In this document: positions 8,738 to 17,159 of the stretch, one piece after another
How positions within the stretch are numbered: position 1 is the first letter of the stretch
How the letters are laid out: the number at the start of each line of letters is the position of its first letter
Source of the DNA: Dethiosulfovibrio salsuginis
GTDB taxonomy: Bacteria > Synergistota > Synergistia > Synergistales > Dethiosulfovibrionaceae
DNA: 64,000 nucleotides
NCBI RefSeq assembly: GCF_900177735.1
Contig: NZ_FXBB01000013.1
Span: 1-64,000, forward strand
Direction of reading: 5' to 3'
Made by a program: the position numbers and the translations under genes
Notes under the pieces: model-generated
Seen by the model: the letters and a program-made list of their open reading frames with translations, nothing else
Told to the model about the DNA's origin: nothing
Databases searched by the model: none

Positions 8738-8834
8738 CAAAATAAACCTTCCCCTTTCATATCGATGAAACCTATAATGTCGTCTATTACATCAGGGTAT
8801 TGTATCACAGCCATAGGTACATGGAAAAACGCAC

Positions 8835-11375
8835 CTACACTTCCGATAGAGAATCGCCTATTTTACCTTCGGTGACCAATGGGACCGAAAGGGAGGCCGC
8901 TGACTCCATTATATTCTGAAGAGATCTCATAACCTCCTCCCGATCGTCACAGTGGCATTCGCAAACTATAGAGTCGTGTACCTGAAGGACCATCTCCCCT
9001 CCCTGGAGGGATCTGTCCACCTCTATCATGGCCTTTTTGGCCAGATCCGCGGCGGTTCCCTGTATAGGCGAGTTTATGGCGACCCTTTTCATATGGCCTT
9101 TGTCCCTGGCGTTGCCTGTTTCAACCTCGTTCAGAGGCCTTCTCCTGCCGAGTAAGGTCTCGGTGTATCCCGAGGATATAGCCATATCGGAGCTTTTAGT
9201 CATATAGGCCTCGACTCCCGGCAGGGCTTTGAAATATCTGGACATAATATCCTTCGCCTCGGCCTGGCCGACCCCAAGCCTTTTGGCCAACCCAAAGGCA
9301 CTCATGCCATAAAGAAGGCCAAAGGCCACCATCTTGGCGGATCTACGAAGCTCCTTTGTCACCAGAGAAGGATCGAGGCCAAAAACCATAGCAGCGGTCT
9401 CGGTATGGATATCCCTGCCCTTTTCGAACACCTCGAGGAGCCTAGGTTCTCCCGATATATGGGCGAGAATCCTCAGCTCTATCTGGGAGTAGTCCGCCGC
9501 GACGAAACAACGGTCCTTGCCTTTAGGCACCAGACACTTGCAGATCCTCTGGGACCATTCGCCGTAAACCGGCAAATTCTGCAAGTTAGGATCTCTGCTG
9601 CTCAGCCGTCCGGTTCCAGTCGTGTCCGCCTCAAAGGTACTGTGGATAATTCCGTCCCTGTCCGCTTTCAGGAGAGGAACGGCAAAACCACTGAGCATTT
9701 TGGATATCTCTCTATGCTCCAGGAGCAGTCTAGGGATCTCGCTCTGTTCTATCGAGAGCTCCGCCAACTGCTCCAAAACGGTGACGTCGGTGGAATAGCC
9801 TGTTTTGGTCTTTTTTATCGGAGGAAGCCCTAGCCTGTTGAAAAGAAGCTCTCCCACCTGTTTAGGGGAGTTGAGGTTTATCTCCCCCGCCATGGAGGAT
9901 ATATGTTCTGAGATCTCCTTTATCCTGGCCTCCAGGTCGACTATGACTCCCTCCATCCCGCCTCGGTCTATGGCTATGCCTCTTTTCTCCATTCTGACCA
10001 ATACGGGAACCAGCGGCAGGTCGAGGCTACTGAGAAGGCCGGACAGGTTCATCTCAGAGAGGCTTTGAGAGAACCTATCCTTTAAGCTCCAAAGTTCGGC
10101 TGTCTGGCCTATCATGGAGGAGGGAACCTGATCCCCTAGAATAGTCCATAGATCGTGAGAGCTTCGATCAGGGTGGAGCAGATAGTCCACCGATCTCAGA
10201 TCCCAGATCTCAGGACACCTATCCCCTATTATCGACGAGGCAAAGAGCCTTTTGTAGTCGGAGGTTATCAGAGATTTACGGGACAAAGCCTCGATAACCT
10301 TATCGGGCAACCTATCGCCCTCCCAATAGCGACCGGTAGGGTCGCACAGGGCTATCCTCTCAGGTCTTACGTCCATAGGGTATTCACCGGACCAGATCGA
10401 GTGAACCGCCAATTTCTCCGATTCCATCAGAGATTCGAGAGAGACGGGCTGGAGCGAAAGAGGGGATAAAGGCGATACGCAGGGGACATCCGGTTCGAGC
10501 TCCATGGTCTCCCAGACCTCCTCCTCTATCAGGTCGGGAAGGATCTTTTCCAGAACCTTCATGCCCATATCCCGACAGAGGGACATAAATCGCCCTCTAT
10601 CCGCCAGGACCTCCGCCCCCTCGGGGATGCAATCGGAACAGAGGGTGGTCAGCACCAGAGATTTTCTGACCAGATCGGAGTTTTCCTCAAACTTCTTCCT
10701 CTGGGAGGGGGTTAAACCGTCGAGGTTTGCGTAGATTCCGTCAAGGGACCCATAGGAACTAAGCAGCCGTCTCGCCGTTTTATCCCCTATCCCCGGGACA
10801 CCAGGAACGTTATCGGCGGTGTCTCCTACCAGGGCCAGATAGTCGGCCATCCTCTCCGGTAGAAATCCATACTCCGAGATAAAGGTGTCTCTATCCCACG
10901 ATTTGAAGCTGGTGATGCCCTTTCCAGGCCTTACCACTGTTATCCCTTCGTCCAGGATCTGTAACATATCCTTGTCCGAGGTTACCACCAATACCGGAGT
11001 CCCTCGAGAGGCCATTTCCCTGGCCATCGCCCCTAATACATCGTCCGCCTCCACTCCCTCTTTTGACAGAACCGGTATTCCTAGAGCATCGATCATGTCT
11101 TTGAGTATAGGAAGTTGAACCTTAAACTCCTCGGGGGTAGGCTTCCTGCCCGCTTTGTACTCTTTGAACATCTCGTGCCGAAAGGTAGGGCCTGGGGCAT
11201 CGAAGACGACCGATAGGGAGGTCGGCTTCCACTGTTTTTTCAGCCTCGCCATCATGTTGAAAAAGCCCACTAATGCGTTAGTGGGGGTTCCGTCAGGGGC
11301 GGTAAGCTCCGGCACGGCGTAAAAAGCTCTGTAAGCCAGGCCGTGCCCGTCTATAAGCATTACAGGACCACTCAT
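8835..11375 (-). CDS. polA: DNA polymerase I
   Basis: The start is ATG at 11375, preceded by AGGAGG at eight bases, giving 846 residues. The N-terminal 5'-3' exonuclease (about 1-290) shows DGHGLAYRAFYA, EADDVLGA and the helix-hairpin-helix motif VPGVPGIGDKTARRLL. The central 3'-5' exonuclease region (about 310-470) lacks the acidic motifs, so proofreading is probably lost, as in Taq polymerase. The polymerase domain has motif A (DYSQIELRILAH), motif B (RRSAKMVAFGLLYG) and motif C (VHDSIVCE, where the usual third residue Glu is Ser). It is divergent from gltX. Confidence 0.96.
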   Translation of the reverse strand: MSGPVMLIDGHGLAYRAFYAVPELTAPDGTPTNALVGFFNMMARLKKQWKPTSLSVVFDAPGPTFRHEMFKEYKAGRKPTPEEFKVQLPILKDMIDALGIPVLSKEGVEADDVLGAMAREMASRGTPVLVVTSDKDMLQILDEGITVVRPGKGITSFKSWDRDTFISEYGFLPERMADYLALVGDTADNVPGVPGIGDKTARRLLSSYGSLDGIYANLDGLTPSQRKKFEENSDLVRKSLVLTTLCSDCIPEGAEVLADRGRFMSLCRDMGMKVLEKILPDLIEEEVWETMELEPDVPCVSPLSPLSLQPVSLESLMESEKLAVHSIWSGEYPMDVRPERIALCDPTGRYWEGDRLPDKVIEALSRKSLITSDYKRLFASSIIGDRCPEIWDLRSVDYLLHPDRSSHDLWTILGDQVPSSMIGQTAELWSLKDRFSQSLSEMNLSGLLSSLDLPLVPVLVRMEKRGIAIDRGGMEGVIVDLEARIKEISEHISSMAGEINLNSPKQVGELLFNRLGLPPIKKTKTGYSTDVTVLEQLAELSIEQSEIPRLLLEHREISKMLSGFAVPLLKADRDGIIHSTFEADTTGTGRLSSRDPNLQNLPVYGEWSQRICKCLVPKGKDRCFVAADYSQIELRILAHISGEPRLLEVFEKGRDIHTETAAMVFGLDPSLVTKELRRSAKMVAFGLLYGMSAFGLAKRLGVGQAEAKDIMSRYFKALPGVEAYMTKSSDMAISSGYTETLLGRRRPLNEVETGNARDKGHMKRVAINSPIQGTAADLAKKAMIEVDRSLQGGEMVLQVHDSIVCECHCDDREEVMRSLQNIMESAASLSVPLVTEGKIGDSLSEV

Positions 11376-11487
11376 ATATATCCTCCTCGTTTGATGTATA
11401 ATCTCTCCTTGACGCAGGTAATTGTACCTCTTGTAGGGGCTGTAAGACACCCCTGGCAGGAGTAAACCTATTGCAGGAGGAAAAAAC

Positions 11488-12819
11488 ATGAAAAAGACGA
11501 GAGTGAGATTTGCTCCCAGTCCCACCGGGGCACTTCACATAGGGGGAGCCCACACAGCCCTGTTCAACTGGCTCTGGGCCAGGCACACAGGAGGATCATT
11601 TATCCTTAGAATAGAGGACACCGACAGGGCCAGATCCACAGAGGAATACGAGCAGACCATCATGGACGGGATGAAGTGGATGAACCTGGACTGGGACGAA
11701 GGACCGGACGTAGGGGGAGACTACGGCCCCTATCGCCAGGCGGAAAGGCTTGACCTGTACGGAAAATACGCCGAGGAGCTTCTGGAGCAAGGCAAGGCCT
11801 ACAGGGACGGAGATGCCATTATCTTCAAGGTTCCCCTCGGGGAGGATATAGGCTTCCAAGACGTAGTTTACGGCTCTATAGAGGTTATCAGCGACTCCCT
11901 AAAAGACGGCAGGACCGGCGAGATGAAGGATATCGTCCTCATAAAGAGCGACGGAATGCCGACCTACAACTTCGCAGTGGTGGTAGACGACCACCTCATG
12001 GAGATAAGCCACGTCATAAGAGGAGAGGACCACATCTCTAACACCCCTAAGCAGGTCCTGCTCTACAAGGCCCTTGGCTGGGAGCTTCCCCAGTTCGCCC
12101 ACCTGCCGATGATTCTGGGCAAGGACAAGAAAAAACTCTCAAAGAGACACGGGGCCACCAGCGTCTACGATTACAGGGACATGGGCTATATGCCCGACTC
12201 TGTATTCAACTTCCTGGCCCTCCTGGGCTGGTCTCCCGCCGGAGACAGGGAGATATTCGGAAGGGATCTGGCCATAGAGGAGTTTGAGTTAAAAGACGTC
12301 AACAGAAAGCCCTCGGTGCTCGATATGGACAAGCTCAACTTCGTCAACCAGGGTCACCTCCATGCCCTGCCTGTGACGGAGAAGATCGCCATGCTCAAAC
12401 CCTTCTGGGAGGAGGCGGGGGTGGATCTGTCCAAGCTTGAGGAGAGCTACATGGAGAAGGCCTTCGACATGATGGGAGGCAGGGGAAGGACGGTAAAGGA
12501 TCTGGCGGAGTTCACCGACTATTTTCTCGACTTCGCTCCTGTCACCAAAAGGTATAAAGGGGACGTAGACGATAACACCAGAAAGACCCTCAAGGGTTTT
12601 TTCTCCGGTCTTGTCGCCCTGGAAAGCTGGACGGCTACATCGATGGAGGCCTTCGCCAGAGACTGGACGGCAGCGAACGACGTCAAGCTGAAAGACGTCG
12701 CTATGCCTATGAGGTTCGCCATCACAGGACATAAGGTGAGCCCAGGCATATTCGAGCTAGCGGAGTTTTTAGGAAAAGACGAGATACGTCGCAGGCTTGA
12801 GCACTTTAACTTTTTATAA
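11488..12819 (+). CDS. gltX: Glutamyl-tRNA synthetase
   Basis: This 443-residue class I synthetase charges tRNA-Glu. It has the HIGH-type motif in PSPTGALHIGGAHTALFNW (residues about 10-28) and the KMSKS-type motif KKLSKRHGA (about 214-222), then an all-helical anticodon-binding domain. It is at the short end of the usual 460-490 residues, but the catalytic core and the C-terminus both look complete. An AGGAGGAAAAAAC ribosome site precedes the ATG. It is divergently transcribed from polA and ends in a bidirectional terminator. Confidence 0.96.
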   Translation: MKKTRVRFAPSPTGALHIGGAHTALFNWLWARHTGGSFILRIEDTDRARSTEEYEQTIMDGMKWMNLDWDEGPDVGGDYGPYRQAERLDLYGKYAEELLEQGKAYRDGDAIIFKVPLGEDIGFQDVVYGSIEVISDSLKDGRTGEMKDIVLIKSDGMPTYNFAVVVDDHLMEISHVIRGEDHISNTPKQVLLYKALGWELPQFAHLPMILGKDKKKLSKRHGATSVYDYRDMGYMPDSVFNFLALLGWSPAGDREIFGRDLAIEEFELKDVNRKPSVLDMDKLNFVNQGHLHALPVTEKIAMLKPFWEEAGVDLSKLEESYMEKAFDMMGGRGRTVKDLAEFTDYFLDFAPVTKRYKGDVDDNTRKTLKGFFSGLVALESWTATSMEAFARDWTAANDVKLKDVAMPMRFAITGHKVSPGIFELAEFLGKDEIRRRLEHFNFL

Positions 12820-12857
12820 GAAAAGCCGGAGACCTCTTTAAGGTCTCCGGCTTTTCT
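12818..12857. terminator. Bidirectional terminator between gltX and the mbh operon
   Basis: AAAAGCCGGAGACCT and AGGTCTCCGGCTTTT form a perfect 15-base-pair stem with a T run on either strand. It serves gltX from the left and the 14-gene hydrogenase operon from the right. Confidence 0.9.
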
Positions 12858-13540
12858 TATAGTGTCACCGTCTTTTTCTCTATGGCGTCTTTAGGGCATT
12901 TTTCCTCGCACAAGCCGCAGGCGACGCATTTTTCCGGGTCAATTACGTGTTTTTCCTTGACCTTGCCCTCTATCGCCTTGGTGGGACATACCTTAGCACA
13001 GATGGTACAGCCGACGCATTTTTCCTCTATGACCGAATAGACCTCTTTCTCCACCGGCCCCTTGGTCTCCGGGACCTCGGGAATCTCTCCCTCTCGGTAG
13101 GTCCACTCCTTCTGGAATGGCTTTCTTTCCGCCTTACCTGAATCCAGGGTGACGTTTGACTTTCTGTCGTAAGTCGATATGGCGAAGTCCTGGGTCATGG
13201 TAAGAGCGTCCACAGGGCAGATGTCGTTACACTGGGCACAGAAACAGCAACGGTCGTTATACACGACGATCTTTTTAGGCTCATCGGGAGACCGGTGTAT
13301 GGCGTTTGCGGGACATACCTTTATGCACATTCCACAGCCGATACAGGTGTTTTTATCGTAACCCACCTTACCTCTGAAACGGCCCCACGTCTCGACGGGA
13401 TCGTTGAGGGATATCTCTCCCTTTCCCGCTGCCTCTAACGCTCCGGTAAGATCGTCGGGCATATGATCCACAGGATAGGGGTTTGTGAAACACCGACAGA
13501 AGAGATGGCGAATAATCTGCACGGACATCCAGTTAAGCAT
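12857..13540 (-). CDS. mbhN: Mbh subunit N: polyferredoxin-like iron-sulfur subunit
   Basis: The 227-residue protein corresponds to the NuoI/EchF-like electron-input subunit, but it has four rather than two 4Fe-4S ferredoxin motifs: CIGCGMCIKVCP, CCFCAQCNDICP, CVGCTICAKVCP and CVACGLCEEKCP. The last two occupy a C-terminal extension of about 90 residues. It should pass electrons from reduced ferredoxin to the hydrogenase small subunit. The ATG at 13540 with AGGAGG seven bases upstream was preferred to GTG at 13543. It is the last gene of the operon. The extra pair could be a wire to another donor; that is inference. Confidence 0.88.
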   Translation of the reverse strand: MLNWMSVQIIRHLFCRCFTNPYPVDHMPDDLTGALEAAGKGEISLNDPVETWGRFRGKVGYDKNTCIGCGMCIKVCPANAIHRSPDEPKKIVVYNDRCCFCAQCNDICPVDALTMTQDFAISTYDRKSNVTLDSGKAERKPFQKEWTYREGEIPEVPETKGPVEKEVYSVIEEKCVGCTICAKVCPTKAIEGKVKEKHVIDPEKCVACGLCEEKCPKDAIEKKTVTL

Positions 13541-13551
13541 CACGTCACCTC

Positions 13552-14550
13552 CTACCTGAGAAGCACATCTACGGAAATAAGGATCATCCCCGCAAGGGAA
13601 AGGGCACCGACCTGAGCCCAGTAAAAACGGGAGGCCTGCCAGATCTTAAGCCGGCCGAAAGCGGTCCTCAAAAATGTTACCCCAAAGACCGAGACCATAA
13701 AGACTTTCGCCCAGAACCACGGGAAGTCCACCAAAGCCTTCAGCCCACCGGATAGGCCCAAAGCCCCTCCCAGGGAAAAGGGGAAAAACAGGCTGACCAC
13801 TAAAGCGGATATAGCGGCACATTTTAGGTTGAAGGCCACGTGAAGCAGGGCCAGGTTCACCCCGGAGTATTCGACGGTGACCCCTTCCAGTATCTCCGTC
13901 TTGGCTTCGGGGATATCCATAAGCCCCTTGCCTGTCTCCCCTGGAATGACCGTAAGAAGGGCTATAAAGAGGCAGATAAGCCCCAAAAAGCCCGCCCTGC
14001 CCGCCATCGACCAGATCGACGTGGCGACGTAGGTCTCCAGGGAGAAGGGATGTCCCGGTATCCCCATACGGTAGACAAACCAGGCAAGTGTGGAGACCAC
14101 CACCGCAAGAGGAAGCTCGTAGCTCATCATGAGGACCATCTCCCTCTGAGCTCCTACGTTAGCGATAGGGGAACCGCTGGCAAAGCCGCCGATGGCGACG
14201 GCGACCCCAGAAAGGCTCAGGAGATAGAGGACGAGGATAAGATCCCCTCTACCGCTGAGAACAGGAGGGATCGATCCTATAGGGATGTAGAGAAACACCA
14301 TCATGGTGGCGACCATAGCCACCACCGGGCCACCGTGGAAGAACACCGGATTTGCCCACCGAGGCACAATATTCTCCTTGCCCAACAGCTTGAGGATATC
14401 GTAGACAGGCTGGAGCAGAGGGGGGCCCATACGACGCTGCATTATAGCGTTGAGCTTCCGGTCAACTCCCTCGAAGAGGACCGCTAGGACCGTCGCCAGG
14501 AGCATAAGGGCAACTCCTGCCACCGTTCTCATGACAAAGCCTAAAATCAT
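13552..14550 (-). CDS. mbhM: Mbh subunit M: NuoH-like membrane anchor
   Basis: The 332-residue integral membrane protein belongs to the NuoH/EchB/HycD family and joins the peripheral hydrogenase arm to the ion-translocating arm. It has about eight membrane segments and the conserved loop DRKLNAIMQRRMGP followed by DILKLLGKENIVP, and IPEAKTEILEG. The start is ATG at 14550, overlapping the stop of mbhL in an ATGA arrangement. Confidence 0.92.
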   Translation of the reverse strand: MILGFVMRTVAGVALMLLATVLAVLFEGVDRKLNAIMQRRMGPPLLQPVYDILKLLGKENIVPRWANPVFFHGGPVVAMVATMMVFLYIPIGSIPPVLSGRGDLILVLYLLSLSGVAVAIGGFASGSPIANVGAQREMVLMMSYELPLAVVVSTLAWFVYRMGIPGHPFSLETYVATSIWSMAGRAGFLGLICLFIALLTVIPGETGKGLMDIPEAKTEILEGVTVEYSGVNLALLHVAFNLKCAAISALVVSLFFPFSLGGALGLSGGLKALVDFPWFWAKVFMVSVFGVTFLRTAFGRLKIWQASRFYWAQVGALSLAGMILISVDVLLR

Positions 14551-15788
14551 GATCCCATCATCCTCCTCGTCCTGTCGGTCTTCTCCCTGCACAGCTTGAG
14601 CAGGTCGGCCTTGGTTACCACCGATCTGGTTCCAGCCCCTTTGTCGGAAAGGACCATCCTCTCCATACAGGAGATACAGGGATCCACGCTGTTTATTATA
14701 AGAGGTGCGTCGGCAAGCTCGTTGCCTCTGAACATAAGAGGCCAGGAGACGGCGTTACTGTAGGTTGGTGCTCGGACCTTCCACCAAAGGACGTTCTCCT
14801 GTTGGGCCTTCAGTCCGACCACGTGGGTATCGTCCCCTCTTGGGGCCTCTATACAGCCGTATCCAACTCCCTCCGCCTTTTTGAGGGTCATGAGAAGCTT
14901 GTTTACCTTGGGCTCGGAGGTTATATCTCCCTCAGGGAGGCCCTCAAGTATCTTCTCAAGGATATCCAGAGACTGAAGCACCTCGTACACCCTGACCAAG
15001 AAACGGTCGTAAACGTCGCCGTGGACCTCACCGGTGTAGTCCTGAGGCACGATAGGCTCGACGGGAATATCGCAGTAGGCGTCGTAGGGATTGGACCAGC
15101 GGATATCGGTCCTGACGCCGCTTCCTCTGGCGGTAGGGCCTAATGCACAATACCTTATGGCCTCCTCGGTGGTGAGAACTCCGACGTCCCTCAACCTGGC
15201 CTTGACCACCGGGTCGTTTATGGCGGCCTCGTAAAAAGAACCGAACTCGTTTCTGTAGTAGTGGATCATATCCCATACCGTACGAGCCACCTCAGGGGTG
15301 ATATCCCACCTCACCCCTCCCACGGTGGTAACGGCGTAGTTGACCCGGTTTCCCGTCAGGGCCTCCAGGACGTCCATTACCTTCTCCCGAAGCATCATGC
15401 CTAGGTGAAAGGCGCTGTCGAATCCTATGGTATAGCAGGCCACACCGGACCAAAGAATGTGAGAGTGGATCCTCTCGAGCTCCAGGACCATAGACCGGAT
15501 GTACTGAGCTCTGGTAGGAACCGGTATATCAGCGGCGTCCTCTACCGCCTTTACGAAGGCTATGGCGTGACTGAAGGAGCAGATACCACATACCCTCTCG
15601 GAGAGGTATATGACCTGGATGGGGTTTCTCTCCCTGGCCATATACTCCACACCCCGGTGGATAGCCCCAGGGCGGATCACGGCGTTCTTTATGCTCTCTC
15701 CCTCTATGTCCAGCCAGGCGGTTATAGGCTCTTTAAGCCCTACGTGAACCGGACCGATAGGGAGCTTGTAGGTTTTTGTCTCGCTCAT
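14547..15788 (-). CDS. mbhL: Mbh subunit L: [NiFe] hydrogenase large (catalytic) subunit
   Basis: The 413-residue protein is a group 4 [NiFe]-hydrogenase large subunit related to NuoD. Both nickel-binding motifs are present: ERVCGICS (L1, about residues 64-71) and DPCISCMERM (L2, about 371-380). All four cysteines are conserved, so it is a hydrogenase and not a complex I relative. About 33 residues follow L2, as expected for a C-terminal extension removed by a maturation protease. No hyp maturation genes lie in the window. Confidence 0.94.
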   Translation of the reverse strand: MSETKTYKLPIGPVHVGLKEPITAWLDIEGESIKNAVIRPGAIHRGVEYMARERNPIQVIYLSERVCGICSFSHAIAFVKAVEDAADIPVPTRAQYIRSMVLELERIHSHILWSGVACYTIGFDSAFHLGMMLREKVMDVLEALTGNRVNYAVTTVGGVRWDITPEVARTVWDMIHYYRNEFGSFYEAAINDPVVKARLRDVGVLTTEEAIRYCALGPTARGSGVRTDIRWSNPYDAYCDIPVEPIVPQDYTGEVHGDVYDRFLVRVYEVLQSLDILEKILEGLPEGDITSEPKVNKLLMTLKKAEGVGYGCIEAPRGDDTHVVGLKAQQENVLWWKVRAPTYSNAVSWPLMFRGNELADAPLIINSVDPCISCMERMVLSDKGAGTRSVVTKADLLKLCREKTDRTRRMMGS

Positions 15789-15797
15789 GACGTCCTC

Positions 15798-16346
15798 CTA
15801 GGAAAGCTCTTCAACCAGGTCGTCGCCTGGGGCGGTCTCGTCCCTGCGCCAGGGAAGAACCTCTCTGTTCCAGTCCTCCGGCAGGAACACCAGGCCCTTG
15901 TTGGGGAGGCCTATGTGATCGACGCCGAACATCTCCTGGATCTCCCTCTCGCTGTACTCCACCCCAGGGATCCGGCTGAACAGCGACGGCACCGAAAGGT
16001 CCGACTTAGGGATCTTCACGCATACGGTGACCGGAAGGGACTTTCCCCTTCCTACGGAACGGTATAGGGCGAAGTGGTAGTAAAGAACCACGTACTCCCC
16101 TTCGTCGTCACCGGAAACCACGTGAAAGTGGGGAAAATCCAGCTTCCCAAGCTCGTCCACCAGGTCCAGAAGCCTATCCCTTTCTACGGTGAACCAGAGA
16201 TGGCGACCGGTGACTTCGCCGGAGGAGCCCTGGGAAAAGTCCCTTATGTCGAAGTTGGAGACCGAATCGCCAAAAAGGGACTCAAGTCTCTCCGCTATGC
16301 CCTCCGCCTCCAGGACGACTTTATCTTTATGGATATAACATTCCAT
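15798..16346 (-). CDS. mbhK: Mbh subunit K: NuoC-like 30-kDa subunit
   Basis: The 182-residue protein has the NuoC family pattern, including SRIPGVEYSEREIQEMFGV and the C-terminal stretch EDWNREVLPWRRDE. It is a structural peripheral-arm subunit sitting against MbhL. The gene lies between mbhJ (3-base gap) and mbhL (9-base gap). Confidence 0.9.
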   Translation of the reverse strand: MECYIHKDKVVLEAEGIAERLESLFGDSVSNFDIRDFSQGSSGEVTGRHLWFTVERDRLLDLVDELGKLDFPHFHVVSGDDEGEYVVLYYHFALYRSVGRGKSLPVTVCVKIPKSDLSVPSLFSRIPGVEYSEREIQEMFGVDHIGLPNKGLVFLPEDWNREVLPWRRDETAPGDDLVEELS

Positions 16347-16349
16347 GGA

Positions 16350-16808
16350 TCAAGCACCTGCCTTCTGAAGAAGCTCTTTTCTCCGTGCCTCTAGCTTCAG
16401 TACCGCTTTTGCCGCTCCCTCTATGATGGCTTCAGGCCTGGGAGGACAGCCGTGGACGTAAACGTCCACCGGTATCACCTTATCCACCGGCCCCACCAGG
16501 TTGTAGGACTTAAAGTAGACGTCGCCGGAACAAGCGCAGTTGCCTATGGCTATGACCACCTTAGGATCGGGGATCTGTGCGTATATCCTCTCCAGCTTGG
16601 GCTTCATAAACCGGGTAACAGGACCGGTCACCAGCAGGACGTCGGCGTGACGAGGTGTACCGGTGAGCTTCATGCCAAACCTCTCTATGTCGTATCTAGG
16701 GGAGACGGTGGAGACTATCTCTATGTCGCAACCGTTACAAGATCCCGAGTTAGTGCAGAAGACCCAAAGGGACTTGGGCATCACCTGTAGCATATTCTCA
16801 AGTTTCAT
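16350..16808 (-). CDS. mbhJ: Mbh subunit J: hydrogenase small subunit (NuoB-like)
   Basis: The 152-residue protein carries the proximal 4Fe-4S cluster. The ligands are visible in SGSCNGCDIE, GNCACSGDVYF and VHGCPPRPEAII. This is the short NuoB-type small subunit typical of group 4 hydrogenases. The start codon is preceded by AGGAGGGACTTAGT. Confidence 0.93.
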   Translation of the reverse strand: MKLENMLQVMPKSLWVFCTNSGSCNGCDIEIVSTVSPRYDIERFGMKLTGTPRHADVLLVTGPVTRFMKPKLERIYAQIPDPKVVIAIGNCACSGDVYFKSYNLVGPVDKVIPVDVYVHGCPPRPEAIIEGAAKAVLKLEARRKELLQKAGA

Positions 16809-16820
16809 ACTAAGTCCCTC

Positions 16821-17159
16821 CTAAAGGATAGCGATGATCAGAACTATGGCGGTGGTCATGACGAACCATCCTACGTACTCGGACATATTCCCCGAGTGAA
16901 ACGCCACCATTCGATCGTAATAGGGCTTAAATGCCTTCCTGAATCCCCAGTAGGACGAGCTAGCCGGTACGGTAACCTCTTCAGGATCGTCGGGAATATC
17001 GTTTCCAGAGAAATATATCTGGTCCTGTTCGGTGCCTTTTTTGTAGTCCTGACGACCTTGAGATCTGAGCCAGAGGGATATTCCGAGGGCTATGAGGAAA
17101 AAGGTTATCCAGCTTCCGAAATCCCAGAAGCCAAACCCTGTAAATATACTTCCGAACAT
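16821..17159 (-). CDS. mbhI: Mbh subunit I: small membrane linker subunit
   Basis: The 112-residue protein has a membrane segment near each end (SWITFFLIALGISLWL and FVMTTAIVLIIAIL) with a hydrophilic middle. Its position between the MrpD-like antiporter subunit and the hydrogenase small subunit matches MbhI of Pyrococcus. The ATG at 17159 overlaps the stop of mbhH (ATGA). The assignment relies on position and topology more than on motifs. Confidence 0.78.
   Translation of the reverse strand: MFGSIFTGFGFWDFGSWITFFLIALGISLWLRSQGRQDYKKGTEQDQIYFSGNDIPDDPEEVTVPASSSYWGFRKAFKPYYDRMVAFHSGNMSEYVGWFVMTTAIVLIIAIL

Noticed and set aside
13840-14487. Long plus-strand frame inside mbhM, with similar ones inside mbhL and mbhH
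   Set aside because: These are antisense shadows of well-identified hydrogenase genes.
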